NCBI GenBank assembly: GCA_032622095.1
Contig: CP136069.1
Span: 64,441,319 to 64,505,318 of the forward strand
Length of the DNA: 64,000 bases
Source of the DNA: Siphonodentalium dalli
Taxonomy: Eukaryota; Mollusca; Scaphopoda; Gadilida; Siphonodentaliidae
Reading direction: 5' to 3'
Shown here: piece after piece, positions 47,937 to 60,414 of the stretch
Position numbering within the stretch: position 1 is the stretch's first letter
How the letters are laid out: the number at the start of each line of letters is the position of its first letter
Made by a program: the position numbers and the translations under genes
Notes under the pieces: model-generated
The model's input: only the letters and a program-made list of their open reading frames with translations
What the model was told of the DNA's origin: nothing
The model's database searches: none

Positions 47937-50900
47937 CTGCAAATAAGGGCCAAACGAGATGATGTACATGTACATTAATAAAAGTGTTAATGTAGCTCAG
48001 CTTGGACATGAGATATAATTCTCACAGAACATCATGGAATGATGAAGGTGGAAATTTCCAGTGATGGATTGAAGCGTATACCTTCGGTTAAGCAGATTCA
48101 TATATCACACATTGTTCTAGGCCTTTGCCGAACCATTACAACAGGATTGGGTGCCCAAAATTGGTTATAACCAAACCGTAATATTCAGAATTTGTCATGT
48201 TTTTGTACATTAATTATATTTCGGAAAATGCTCAAAGATCTAATTAAATCTAAAACAGCATTGGACGTAACAATAATCAGTGCCATTGTAGCTACATGTA
48301 CATATAACATTAAATACTAGCAGAGCATTATTTTTGTAAATATCTGGTGGAATTTCTGAAGATATTTTTGGCATGCCTGCATTATTGATTTGAGTACCTG
48401 TACACAAAAACCGATGTGGCTCTATGTCAGGGTTAATGGAAGAGCTACTGGACATTCGTAAACTAGATGCCAAGATGGTCAAGGGCATAACCCGGGACCA
48501 TTTAGTTTATGAATGTCCGGTAGCGAGTCCAATAAGTTATAACCGACTTAAACAGTTTTATAATATGCAAGGAGAAAGTACATTGATCCAATACATGCAT
48601 AAATTTCAGGCACGTATGGCATTTTTTCCCTTTCGATAATATTTTGTACCCACCCACCCCCACCGCCAAATTTGTTTCCATTTTCGGCAGTTTTTTCCGA
48701 CAATTTTTTGACACCCACCCCCCCTTTTAACACTAAAACAGAGATTTGCGGGGGGAAATTCACTGTAAACAGCTGTATATGAATTTATGTGCATACTATT
48801 TATCATGGATGTTAACATGGACATGTAAATAGGAATGAGTCATTTTTAGGTTATTCGGCCAAAAAAACATGGCTGCCAGCGGCCATCTTGGATTTCAAAA
48901 TTTGCAACAAAATACAACACGATAACTGCCTGCAGTCAGTTTACAGTTAGAATTACATTATTTCTCTCATTCAAAGTGGTTTTGAAGCTCAACTCATTGC
49001 CAAAACACTAAAAAACAAGCAGGATTTTTTAGTTGCGGAATAAATTGCCACCCTGGCATACTCGTCAAAAAAAAAATTCACCCCCCCCCCCGATACATGC
49101 TGCTTTTTCTGACAAGGAATTGTATTACATAAACAAGGGCGTTTATAAGCAATATGCTGATGATTGATATTTCTTGAATAGAGATCCCCGTGGCGTGGGA
49201 GTTCGTAGTGCAAACATTGGGAGACATGACCATTCTAGATTACAAAATGACGGTAGGGGTAACAATATCATGAATATAACGAAACATATACAATAAATGG
49301 TACATGTAATTATTTCTCATTAGATAGTAGCACAAATGATGTGAGCTGTTTTTAAAGCTCATTTGGTTGTGATTTAAGGAACGATTTTTAAGTTATGACC
49401 ATTGAAATTTCGTCAAATATATATGCCAAAATTTTTTCGACTTTTTTTCAAAATACGTCTATCCTTTTGTGATATTTCTTTTTGTTCATAATAAGTAGAC
49501 TAATTGGGGTCAGTTAAGTGGATATTTCGTTTCATTTATCACAATTTTAACTATCATTGATTGATTTTATAGAATATAGCCATTTTCAAGGAATTTTGAC
49601 ACGAGTTTGACCATTTAAAAACAAAATTCTGGGCTTTGCCCCATACACCTCAGAAATTCTGATGTAGAATAGTACACAGAAATAGAAAATCAAAATAGGA
49701 ATTTCTCCATCTCCGGGTGACAGCTACCTCAGCCACAACACGGTCTAATCAGTAAAGATCACTGGCATATGGAGCCTCACATATTATTAATTGATATATA
49801 AGAGAATGCACTGGCTTACAAGGTCATGGTAAATATTGTTAGGCCAATGTATTATCTTGTATTGGCGGGGGAGACTCTTATATAAGAGAATGCATTGGCA
49901 CAGGATTTTCCCAACTCAATATCATCAAATGATAGACCCCCCCCTTTACCCTAGATGGGAAGATTCAACAGATCTATCATGTTTGTTGCATAAATTCGCT
50001 CCATTGATAGTAGACCTTGTCTGTGCAAGAATTTGCTGATGATAATGGGATTTGACATGAAAGTCATCTGATACTCAGTATTATCTGGAGAACATTAAAG
50101 GCAAGAGCGGCGTTCGTTGCAGGAATATTTCTATTTGTTCAAATCGCCATCAACGGAAGGAACACCAAAATACATACAGTTCCGCTCATATGCCAAACAT
50201 AATCAGAGCGTAAATATAACATTGTCGTCAAGACGTACGATGGTGTACAAAAACAAGAACCTGCTTGTGTTACAGCAGTTGTGCTTCTGTTTACACAACA
50301 CAACGTAATTTATTGGTTAATCACACAAAAATTATATAAACGCTCTTTATTATTTCCATATCGGGAAAAGAGTAACAAATAACGCTCTTTATGTTTACCA
50401 TATCCGGATCTAAACAAAAGTCAGAAAACGTAACTTTTTTTGCTTCTGTTTACATAACAAGGGGAAAACATTTACAATAGCATACTGTTTTTGCCATATT
50501 TCTGATTGGGATAAGAACAAAGTCTGTCTATATTTTACTATTATTTCTGTTTATGGTGGTTTTTGACCGAGGTGAATATTTAAACAGCAAACCCACCTCC
50601 AAGGCCGCCCATATCTTCAACTCTTTCTATACCGGTACTTATGTATTTTCCCTAAGTTATGAAAGAGACCGAATATATATGATATAGAGATAATGAAATC
50701 ATATATAATCATATATATATACTGCATCCAATTTGGGTTGATATGGGTGACTTTCATGTAGTTTTGTGGTTATGAGACCACATGCATGCCTTGTTATTGG
50801 CCCCCCTGATTTCTGCTCTGTTGTCTTTAATTTGTTTTATATCTTTTGCAACATGGGTGCCACCAGGATATCTCCAGATTATAATACCGGGCTGACTATT

Positions 50901-51183
50901 GCAGATCTCCCCAATGGGTGCAGCTAACCCTCATGGACAAGGGGTTGTATCCCCTCCCTGACGAGATCAAACCCTGTTTTCCAATGAGATCTAATATTGA
51001 CAATTTCTCATCATCAGTGATGAATGCAAGACCACCCTCTTGGGACGGGGCATCAGAGTGGGACGTGGGCTGGTTATGCATGGGTCTTAATCCCACCAAC
51101 TGCAGTCAAACATCACTCAACATTTAGTTGGAAACTTTATACCAAAAATAGGTTGAAATTGTGGTCATAGATTTTCCAACAAT
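47937..51183. other. AT-rich spacer
   Basis: No gene is supported. Notes: ATATAAGAGAATGCA-TGGC occurs twice near 49797 and 49881; C runs lie near 48716 and 49081; and two CTCTTTAT(T/G) motifs near 50342 and 50385 recall CTCTTTATTTCTACCATATC at 35168. An acceptor-like CTATTGCAG at about 50897 precedes an open stretch to 51127 with no known domain. Confidence 0.35.
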
Positions 51184-51417
51184 TTATTAGTGACATACAC
51201 AGCTGACATACATGTATATTCCTTTCAAATTGCAAATCGTCTCACTGCGTGTATAAACCACCGACCCCCCGGAAAGCAACTGACAAACTTGCCCAGATAC
51301 ATGATTCCAGTCACTCTACCTATGACAGGGTTCGAACCAGCTTCGTCGGCACTGGACAGAGTAATTCACCTGGCACTCTACCGACTGTACCACCGGGAGC
51401 CCCTGAGTTATAATAAT
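51184..51417 (-). mobile_element. tRNA-derived SINE
   Basis: On the minus strand a tRNA-like head starts GGGGCTCCCGGTGGTACAG. A box A, TGGTACAGTCGG, is at 51381-51392 and a perfect box B, GGTTCGAACCC, at 51328-51338. The 54-base spacing is longer than in most tRNAs, as in class II tRNAs. About 140 bases of non-tRNA body follow, down to AATAAATTG near 51184. There is no CCA-proximal acceptor pairing, so this is not a functional tRNA gene. Confidence 0.65.
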
Positions 51418-51706
51418 GCATAATGTGTTTACGGATGGAACAAGACCGGAAACTCTGGTATGCATTGACAGGCAAAACCTGTGATATGCAGTAATATATG
51501 CATATGTCCTTCCCTATCATTCTGGTCGATCACCATACCAAACCAAATCGGAAATTCGACAACAGACACTTACATGTATATTGCAAAAACTTTGAACGGA
51601 CTGAATTTCATAAAGCCGAACAGGGCCCATAACTCTGGTAGGCATCGATGGTCACAACCCGTGATAATAACCATACATGTATATCTCTGTGTATACCTAA
51701 CCAAAA

Positions 51707-51800
51707 ACAATTCCCCTCCACCACCCCACCTTTGGTGAATAAGACTGAAAAAAACAAAACAATTCCCCTCCACCACCCCACCTCGGTGAATAAGACTGAA
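51707..51800. repeat. Two direct copies of a 51-bp unit
   Basis: AACAATTCCCCTCCACCACC...GGTGAATAAGACTGAA occurs at 51707-51749 and 51758-51800. Confidence 0.85.
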
Positions 51801-51907
51801 GAGTTTTTTGGTCATGTACAAATAATTGTGGAACCCCTGACTTGTTTACCACTATTTACACTGGCCAGTGTTCTGTCACACACAACACACTCGATATATT
51901 AAGGCTA

Positions 51908-52125
51908 CAGTAATGCCCTATTAAAGTAATCGACATCTTTAAATAACCAGCAGAATTATGGGTAACTTTTCAGGATTTAGTAGGAAATATGGCTTGTTGC
52001 CATTCATTGGAAAGCTTACGGCGAGAGCTTTCCGATGAAAGGCAACAAGCCATATTCCGACTAAATCCTGAACGTTACCCATAATTCTGCTTTGGTTAAG
52101 AGGTTGATTACTTAGGGCATTACTG
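51908..52125. mobile_element. TA-flanked fold-back MITE (copy 1)
   Basis: CAGTAATGCCCTATTAAAGTAATC at the left mirrors the right end. Nearly the whole 218 bp fold back, with a loop near 52020. TA lies on both sides and the ends start CAGT, as in Tc1/mariner MITEs. An identical copy is at 53166-53383. Confidence 0.8.
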
Positions 52126-52153
52126 TATAATGGGGTCTAGGACTATTTGTGAC

Positions 52154-52552
52154 ATACCCCGCTGGACAAAACAAGTGTCCATTGGCACCGCTGTGTATTT
52201 GCCGTTCGGCCGCGGTGTCAGAGTTTGTAACTGCAGTTGAGCACCGCGGCCGAACGGCAAGTACACCGTGGCCCAACAGCAAGTACACTGCGGCCGAAAG
52301 GCAACTACACCGCAGCCGAACGGCATGTACACCGTGGTTAGATTTCTGGTTTGCATCGTCTTTTTTCAGTTTAATGAACGTACAGTGTACACTGCGGCGC
52401 GGCAATTACACCATGGCCGAACGGCAAGTACACCGCGGCCCAACTGTAGTTAGCCGGTGGAGCCGCGGTGTACTAGTAGTTGCATTTCAGCCACGGTGGC
52501 AAAGCTAACTGCACCGCGGTTAGGTCGACTCTTGTTTTGTCAAGCAGGGTAT
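52154..52552. mobile_element. TIR element with 22-bp repeats (copy 1)
   Basis: Ends ATACCCCGCTGGACAAAACAAG and, inverted, CTTGTTTTGTCAAGCAGGGTAT. The interior consists of AAGTACACCGCGGCCGAACGGC-type 22-bp units in both orientations around a short unique centre near 52350. An identical copy is at 53412-53810. Confidence 0.75.
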
Positions 52553-52892
52553 TATAATGTACCTACATGCTTTATCATTGTTGTTAGATACAGGAAACAC
52601 CTGGAAATACAGTTTGTTTTTCTGATCTGTGTTTACCAATTAAGCATGTTATTGCTCGAGTCTTAATGGTACACAGCAAGAGTTTGCACCAAAAAAGGAT
52701 AGTGGAATGGGATTGAAAGGCAGTTAACACAGTTACCGTATTGATGAACGGCTAAAAAAAAACTCCGAAATTTTGAAAAAAAAACATGAAAAAGGGGGGT
52801 GGGCCCCCAAAATTTTGAGGATTTTTTTTGCACAAATGGGGTGATGGTTTTCTCATGGGTCTGAATTTTTTTTTTTTGGCCCTATATAGAGG

Positions 52893-53033
52893 ATCTCACA
52901 TGAGTTTCTATTTTATACGGAATTTATCAACCGAGTTCACTAAATTCGATTTGAGCCGAGGTTTACCGAGGCTCAAATAGAATTTAGTGGACGAGGTTGA
53001 TAAATTACGTATAAAATAGGACGAGTGTGAGAT
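52893..53033. mobile_element. Fold-back MITE in the spacer between the 975-bp repeats
   Basis: ATCTCACATGAGTTTCTATTTTATACG on the left is complementary, with few mismatches, to the right end CGTATAAAATAGGACGAGTGTGAGAT. The arms are about 65 bp, closing at TTTGAGCCGAGG. Confidence 0.8.
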
Positions 53034-53165
53034 ACTTTTTATCACATGATCAAATAAACGCGAAGCAATGCGAAATATCCATCGAAAACAACGATAATAA
53101 ATTGCAGCGATCGCAAGTCATTTGAAGAACGATGTGACGTCATCGCACTCGATATATTAAGGCTA

Positions 53166-53383
53166 CAGTAATGCCCTATTAAAGTAATCGACATCTTTAA
53201 ATAACCAGCAGAATTATGGGTAACTTTTCAGGATTTAGTAGGAAATATGGCTTGTTGCCATTCATTGGAAAGCTTACGGCGAGAGCTTTCCGATGAAAGG
53301 CAACAAGCCATATTCCGACTAAATCCTGAACGTTACCCATAATTCTGCTTTGGTTAAGAGGTTGATTACTTAGGGCATTACTG
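53166..53383. mobile_element. TA-flanked fold-back MITE (copy 2)
   Basis: Identical to 51908-52125 and carried along by the larger duplication. Confidence 0.8.
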
Positions 53384-53411
53384 TATAATGGGGTCTAGGA
53401 CTATTTGTGAC

Positions 53412-53810
53412 ATACCCCGCTGGACAAAACAAGTGTCCATTGGCACCGCTGTGTATTTGCCGTTCGGCCGCGGTGTCAGAGTTTGTAACTGCAGTTGAGC
53501 ACCGCGGCCGAACGGCAAGTACACCGTGGCCCAACAGCAAGTACACTGCGGCCGAAAGGCAACTACACCGCAGCCGAACGGCATGTACACCGTGGTTAGA
53601 TTTCTGGTTTGCATCGTCTTTTTTCAGTTTAATGAACGTACAGTGTACACTGCGGCGCGGCAATTACACCATGGCCGAACGGCAAGTACACCGCGGCCCA
53701 ACTGTAGTTAGCCGGTGGAGCCGCGGTGTACTAGTAGTTGCATTTCAGCCACGGTGGCAAAGCTAACTGCACCGCGGTTAGGTCGACTCTTGTTTTGTCA
53801 AGCAGGGTAT
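53412..53810. mobile_element. TIR element with 22-bp repeats (copy 2)
   Basis: Identical to 52154-52552 and carried along by the larger duplication. Confidence 0.75.
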
Positions 53811-54121
53811 TATAATGTACCTACATGCTTTATCATTGTTGTTAGATACAGGAAACACCTGGAAATACAGTTTGTTTTTCTGATCTGTGTTTACCAATTA
53901 AGCATGTTATTGCTCGAGTCTTAATGGTACACAGCAAGAGTTTGCACCAAAAAAGGATAGTGGAATGGGATTGAAAGGCAGTTAACACAGTTACCGTATT
54001 GATGAACGGCTAAAAAAAAACTCCGAAATTTTGAAAAAAAAACATGAAAAAGGGGGGTGGGCCCCCAAAATTTTGAGGATTTTTTTTGCACAAATGGGGT
54101 GATGGTTTTCTCGTGGGTCTG

Positions 54122-55239
54122 CTTTTATTGGCAAATTATGTGATAAACATGTATGTGCAATATTTTTCCAGACCCCCTGGTCTGAGGTTATTTTTAGGGT
54201 CGGTCGACGTGCGGAAACATGTATCTTTTTTCATTGGCCTAAGTACTAGTATATATCCACATAGTTTTTCACAGTTTACGTAGATCCGTCCACTGCGCGT
54301 TTATATGTTGAAATCAACTGTAAACAATAGAAAGATGGGGAGAGTGCGCAGTGTGCACATGCACGTAGCATTGGAACTGTTTTAATTATCTACTTGGATT
54401 AACTGTTTTAAAGAATTTTTTTCAACACACAGAAAAAATAGATATGATATGAAGTATAAGATATTAGCTTTGTGTTCCGCAATGCTGTATAATTTGAATG
54501 TTGTGTTGAGTGAACGGCGTGTAAACAATATACTGTAGACACATATTGAGGAAAAATAATTGAAAACAAATTTAATCCTATACTACCCCGATTCTACTAC
54601 TATAACCGATGGTGAAGACACTGTTTTTGGTGTTATTTTTCATGTCTATTTTCTAACTATTCCAATATCAAATGGGGTAACAGCCTAACAGGTGTGTTAT
54701 AGCCATGTTGGTACAGACATTCTACATAATTATATCGTTTACGACTATTAAAGCATTGTTTGTGTATATTTCATTTTATTACTAACTTGGCAATAGTTGA
54801 TTCACCTAAAGCCACCTATCACAGAAAGTGATAGGCATTTTTCAATACCAATTGTCATCATGGATGCCATTTTGAATAGAACATTTTGCTCCAAGCAGGT
54901 TTATCAGATTTTGATTATGTTATAGAGGATATGATTATTATTCCTCTTCAAAATGGAATAAAAACCAACTTACATGTAGTCCAAATATTTTCTAGATCAA
55001 AACTTTTATCGACAAGACTATTTTGTCTTTTCAGCATTTATCCCTGACCTGGAGGTCTTACCATGTTTGCCATTTTCCCACATTTCATCTTGTGACTCAG
55101 AGGCAGGTGGTTTTAATTAAACTGATGGAGAAATAAAATTAAAAAAATTTGAGTGACAGTTTTCAATATCGTTCCTTTTTATTAGAAGTAGAAACATATT
55201 TTCCCAATTTTCATTTCGGTCCTAAATTAGTGTTTCTCC
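54122..55239. other. AT-rich spacer
   Basis: No gene, tandem array or clear element end is seen here. Confidence 0.4.
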
Positions 55240-55500
55240 GGCTCGGGGGTTAACAAAATATTAGATATGAGTCGAGGACCCCACCAATCAAAGCTCAGAG
55301 TTATCAGATATCAATTTTTCATATCTTTTATTTTTCACCACCTGGGTAGGAGGTACTCAATCCGATGATCAGACACTCCTATATTACTATTTCTTTTGTT
55401 TTGGGGGCAAAAAAATTTTGCTTTGAGTCGAGGAACCCACCCATCAAAGCTCAGAGTGATCAGATATCAATTTTTGAAGTTTGTTATTTCTCGAGATGTA
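55240..55500. mobile_element. Two partial copies of a TTAA MITE family
   Basis: 55240-55320 and 55351-55500 share GAGTCGAGG(A)ACCC, CCATCAAAGCTCAGAGT and TCAGATATCAATTTTT with the arms of the full element at 60415-60902. The second copy also has its start AGGTACTCAATCCG. Both are in the same orientation. Confidence 0.7.
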
Positions 55501-56337
55501 AGTGGTAATACGATCAAATTTTGATATACTTTAGTGATGATACTACCATATTTTGTGGAAAGAATGTTGGTAAACAACAAGTTTTGAGTAATTTGATACC
55601 ATAGTTGACAGTGATTAGCATTATTTTATTGCAATACATCGATTCTGATAACTAAAGCATATTTTGAAGAAATGTTGTATCTTGATGATATGGGTACTGT
55701 TTGATTGGCTTGAGTATATTTAAAAACAACTACGGAATTTAACTAACTGCAGTTCATCGACAGCCAACTGAGAATTATTGACTACTAAATTGTGATTAGA
55801 GTATATTTGAGAAAAATCAATGTTTTCCAAGAATCAATGTAAATGACTAAAATTCATGTTGACATTGTGTAACAAACTGGAAAACTGATCTATTGTTACA
55901 TCCATGTCAACAGAGGCTATTATTCTCGCATGGACAAATAAGATCCAATGGAAACACATTATCGCGTACCAAAAATGATAGGGATGCTGGTTTGCATATA
56001 TGTTTTGAGACCCCTTTTCTCGAATTACGTAAACATAAATTTTAGGGTTCGAATGAGCCATGTCCGTTTAATGTCTACAACTGTCTTAATTATTTATAAC
56101 CCTTCTATGACTGGAGCTTCTTGAAATTTTGCGAAAACCCTGTGCCAATCATGCATTCTCTTACATATGCGAAACTCCATTAGGGATCAATGACAAATAT
56201 GTTTGTAGTAGATATGTGGTCAAGAAAATGATTTGATGTCTTTACTGTGCTGCTCAGAGCTTGTCACATAACTTGCAATGTGACACCGTAATTACACAAC
56301 GCCTTAGATAGTGAACTATTCTGATAGACCTATTTTA
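55501..56337. other. AT-rich spacer
   Basis: No gene is supported. The 75-codon minus frame (55834-56061) has no recognisable domain. Confidence 0.35.
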
Positions 56338-56484
56338 TTTGTTGAAAAATACTAGCGATATAACAAGATACACCAATGCATTCATAGATTCAAATTGAAA
56401 GTTTCAAATATATCATGGTTTTATGCGCAAAAACATATGAATGCATTGGTGTATCTTGTTATATCGCTAGTATTTTTCAACAAA
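56338..56484. repeat. Perfect inverted repeat, 49-bp arms
   Basis: 56338-56386 is exactly complementary to 56436-56484, with a 49-base loop between. Outside the arms pairing drops quickly. It may be a young MITE or a palindrome formed by template switching. Confidence 0.9.
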
Positions 56485-57357
56485 TTTGTAGAATTTCAAG
56501 GATTATGAGGAGGTACTAGTACATGTAGGTGGACATATTTCATCCATGGTTTACATTTAGGGTTTTAGATCTCACATGTTATATTAGCTTATAAGGAGGG
56601 CCTGGGAATTTTCCAAAATTCAAAATATTTGTTCGAGCTCACTGTCAAAGCAAGCACATGTGAAGCAATGAAAAATCATCCTAGTGCTGAGTACGTGCCT
56701 CCATAAATCTGATATAGAATTTTTTTTAGCATACATGTAACTCGCAGACTTGTACCATATACATGTACCTCGCAACCATGTAACACTAAGAGTGCAGTGC
56801 ATTTCTCATCGATCACGCTAATGGGCATATTGAAAACTTTTCTGAATGTGAAAAATTAATGATTAACGATTAATCATTCAGAGATATCATAATATACATG
56901 TATGTTTGTCCAGGCATTCTTGAAATGTACTTGCAAAGTACAATAATTTGTCCACCTGGCAATTGCACCCAATTTGCCCCAGTACCAGGGACGTGGCAAC
57001 AGGGTGATTGGGGGGGGGGAGTATCTTGTTCTCATTGCTTGATTTTCGAACCAGAAATTACAAGTGCCCATTTAGTAGGAAATTTCTATTTTTAGACTAA
57101 CAGTAGCATATGTTTCTATGTCATTTTAGCACTGCTGCACGTTTCCAGTACCTGCAAATCATGTATATTGAACTTCCTTCCGTATTCATGTTTCAAAATT
57201 AGTTTTTTATCCAGCCAGAATGCACTTTTGAGATATCAACCCATATATAGAATTTGAGTAGTTTTTAGTACATGATACATGTACCTATGAAAGGGAGAAA
57301 AAAAAAAAATATATATTCAACCTCAATCGTACTAAAATCAATTGTTTTTGTCTTCCA
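56485..57357. other. AT-rich spacer
   Basis: No gene is seen. ACATGTA(A/C)CTCGCA occurs twice near 56734 and 56761, and a 9-10 G run lies near 57010. Confidence 0.35.
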
Positions 57358-57739
57358 TTAAAGACATATTATGGACTTGTTTGGGTGCGTGAAGTGACCA
57401 GTTAGTATACTCAGGCATTACGCCAACCTGGGAAAGGTACCGTTCTGCTAACTTTCTACTAAATTTCAAAGAAATCAACGAAACCACTTCATAGAAAATA
57501 TCGTCTGAACTACGATCAACTGTAAATATTTACATCTCGATTCGGGACGCAACTATCGACAATAAAAACATACAAATGATTTCTCCATCGAGAGTCATTG
57601 CATTGAATTAAAATAACAGAATGACGATGTGCGTTGTCAATTTGGATTAATATTCGTAAAAAATAACTATGGTACTTTGAGCAAGATTATTCTCTATTTC
57701 TATTTGATCACCCAACCGAAGTGTTTCACATCACTTTAA
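57358..57739. mobile_element. TTAA-bounded MITE, copy 2
   Basis: Second copy of the 31863-32241 element, in the same orientation, starting TTAAAGACATATTATGG and ending CATCACTTTAA. Small indels and about one substitution in every few bases in places show both copies are old. Confidence 0.7.
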
Positions 57740-59543
57740 TAATCATTCAGATTCTATATACAATGAAGATCTGCATAATTTTTTCACATAAAAGCAGAGA
57801 GAAATAGATATAACAACATAGAGATAATATATAGAGCATATATCGTTAAAGGAGGTGCCACAAATAGATGTGAGCTAAAAAGCTTTTTGTACCAGAAAAA
57901 TGACTATGAAACAGTATATCTGCAATATTATGCCATTGTTTTGGCATTCAAATGTGAAAAACTATAACTTCAACAGTATCATTAGGCAGCCCATTATGAT
58001 GAGTGACATACCGTTAAGAGCCAAGGAGCTATGCTTTAGATTAATGTTCACTGTATCGTTTGAAAAACGTCCGCTAAAACGTGTCAGTTTTTCTTGGGAG
58101 CCAGTCGCCATATTTCTATTGTAAACACATGTTCATGATGTTGTTGTCATGTTTTAATTCGCGGCAGGTACATGAAAATCGACAATAAAAGCAATTCGAT
58201 CATGCAATCGGGCAAGTTTATGATATGAAATCGATGCTTTCAGTTTATTTAAGTTGTTGGAATTAATTTAGCTGCTTGATTACCCACGATTTATGAAGTT
58301 TTGTGCTGTTTAGAGATGGGAAATGTTGATATTTTATTTTTATAATTACCAGTCTATAGTCGAAAGCGAGATTACAAGATGTCGTATTATTACGCAAATC
58401 ACATAAATAGAAAACTTACATGTTTCAGAATATTGTATTATTCTAAAATCAAATAGCCTACATGTATATAAAAACATATTTATGAATAGGAAAGTACCGT
58501 ATTCCGACGAAATATGTCATATTTTACGACGGACTCCTTGTGCGAGTTCACTTCCGGTCAATTCTATTTTGGTGCACTGGGAGAAAAACATTGTGGAGAA
58601 AAAAATACGTTTAATAACATTTGAATGTAAATTAATCGAGAAATTGTCGGTTATCAGGTACAATCATACCGGTATAGCTTATAACCAATATATATTGATG
58701 GGCATAATCAAAAGCTTGATCCCATGCGCGATTGTCTATACTGATCGATTTCCATTCGTAATCGTATTCTAGTATTGACGGATGGGTTTGTTTGTAATCA
58801 TGGCCGCCCCGCCCCCATGGCATGTGTATCGGCTATCGCAAAATAATGTTAGGATATTATGGTCTCCCATACCAAGAAAAATAGTTCCTAAGAATGTAAA
58901 CAATGCAAATGGAGGACATTTTGCCATTATTCAGGATGACAGTACTATTTTCACAGGCAGGGTATTTGGGAAAGTTCTTGTTTTTCCTCAAAATGATGTC
59001 TCCTTGTCTCTAGCCAGATTCTTATAGGACCATTTTGACTGTTCAGTTTGTTAACCATTGGAACTGGAGAAACGCCGATTGGGGACATGATTTTTTGTCA
59101 CTCTACCGCGAGTAAATTCTAACAGCTAAAATTTCTCTACTAATGACAAGATCTTTGTTTATTATTGATTATTATGTGTGAAAAATATGAAGTTGATCCA
59201 TTATATGGCCGGTGAGTAATTATTGATCATCTGGAGGTAGGGTGCAATCCGCGGTGGCCATCTTGACCAAACTTTGCCATCCCCTCAAACTCGACATAAT
59301 TGTGGATTGTTCTAATATTCCACAGGATTCATGAACGTGTGTAATGACATGTTGCGGTCACATACTATGGTAGACATGTCTGCCAGTGTTTACGTTCTGT
59401 TATTTGTCATTTTAAGGATAAATGACACATTGGTGAGTGGGTGGTTTCATACTTGTATTAGTATTTAGTTGATAAATACATGTGCCTTGGTCATAATTGT
59501 TACTTTTATTGAAAATCTACTCGCCTATAGCATTTAGACCCGA
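57740..59543. other. Spacer
   Basis: No gene is supported. The plus frames 58482-58772 and 58782-59027 have no recognisable domain. Confidence 0.35.
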
Positions 59544-59579
59544 TGGCACTAGAAATGTATTTCATCATTTCTAGTGCCA
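59544..59579. repeat. Perfect 14-bp-arm hairpin
   Basis: TGGCACTAGAAATG, an 8-base loop, then its exact reverse complement. It lies just outside the inverted duplication that starts at 59588. Confidence 0.85.
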
Positions 59580-59587
59580 CACGGCCC

Positions 59588-59890
59588 CCCATACCCTGCG
59601 TTGAGGTATCTATTTCACAACATTTTTCAACTAAACAATGAATGCTGGCCTTACTATCTCACCATATATTTTCAGTCGGTACTCCCCGCCACAAGTTGAC
59701 GCCAAAAGTTCCCTGTGTCGGTGTATCTAAATCCTTTAATCGGACATTTTTAAACTGTCTAATGTTGGTGACCTCGATAAGTCGTCCACCTTCACGTTCT
59801 TGTTGACATTTTACACAAGGCCACGTGCTCGGAAGAACTACTGGGTAATTTACTACGTCCGGTTTGGCCTATAGTCCATTTCACGAATAA
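59588..59890 (-). repeat. Inverted duplication, copy 1
   Basis: The reverse complement matches 62231-62532 along its whole length with few differences. It contains the open frame at 59659-59826. Confidence 0.9.
59659..59826 (-). pseudogene. Exon-like open frame without start codon (copy 1)
   Basis: Same 56-codon frame as 62295-62462 on the other copy. The first codon is ACG instead of ATG, and two further codons differ (Asp to Gly, Arg to Lys). The stop overlaps a donor-like ATG|GTGAGA. It could be an exon that spliced into a longer gene rather than a complete gene. I do not recognise the protein. Confidence 0.25.
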
Positions 59891-60414
59891 CTATTGACTG
59901 TTGCGTTCAAGCTGCAGACATAGTTTAGTCTCCGCGCGAAGAGATGTCGTAACGCTGCGGCTGCAGGCAAGTGTTTTGTAATAATAATAAATAATAATAA
60001 TTCATTCTGGCTTGACCTAGACCATTTTCAAACGAATATGGACATTTATGTTTCTCAGAATAATGCAGAATTAGCTGTAACCTACAAAAATCTAAAATAA
60101 ATATGTATATATAGGAGGTATCAAATTAGCTTCTAAAATAAATAAATACGACATTGCTTCACATTCCATGTAGGTGCTAGCAGGGTAAGTCCTGTGTAGG
60201 AGACTGAACTCAGGATGGAGCTTATGTTGCGTTCTGGGATGGAAAGTATCCAAACACAGCGATCTGTAAATGACCAAGCTGAAAAGTTTTCGCGATCGCC
60301 GCACTGTTTTTTTTTTTTATTTACGCTCGCTATATAGTCAACAAAACTCAAATAAAATCACGTCATGTTGCATTATTATGGTTTATTTCTCCATTATACA
60401 GCACATAACATGAT
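59891..60414. other. Spacer
   Basis: No gene is seen. An AATAATAATAAATAATAATAA stretch lies near 59980, and a T run near 60305. Confidence 0.35.

Larger units (their letters stand above)
51888..52863. repeat. 975-bp direct repeat, copy 1
   Basis: Runs from CACTCGATATATTAAGG to TCTCATGGGTCTG. Copy 2 lies at 53146-54121, offset 1258. By eye I find one difference (A/G near 52854). It includes a TA-flanked MITE and a 22-bp-repeat TIR element. The frames in it (52112-52405 minus, 52149-52508 plus) are repeat translations. Confidence 0.9.
53146..54121. repeat. 975-bp direct repeat, copy 2
   Basis: Copy of 51888-52863 at offset 1258. The sequences diverge immediately outside both ends, so the unit is sharply bounded. 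Confidence 0.9.

Noticed and set aside
50881-51127. Exon-like frame after CTATTGCAG
   Set aside because: An acceptor-like site occurs often by chance and the peptide matches nothing I know.
51320-51420. Functional tRNA gene on the minus strand
   Set aside because: Box A and box B are good, but arm pairing is poor and a non-tRNA body follows, so it is a SINE.
52112-53924. Paired 61-119-codon frames at offset 1258
   Set aside because: They are translations of the 22-bp repeat element, duplicated with the 975-bp unit.
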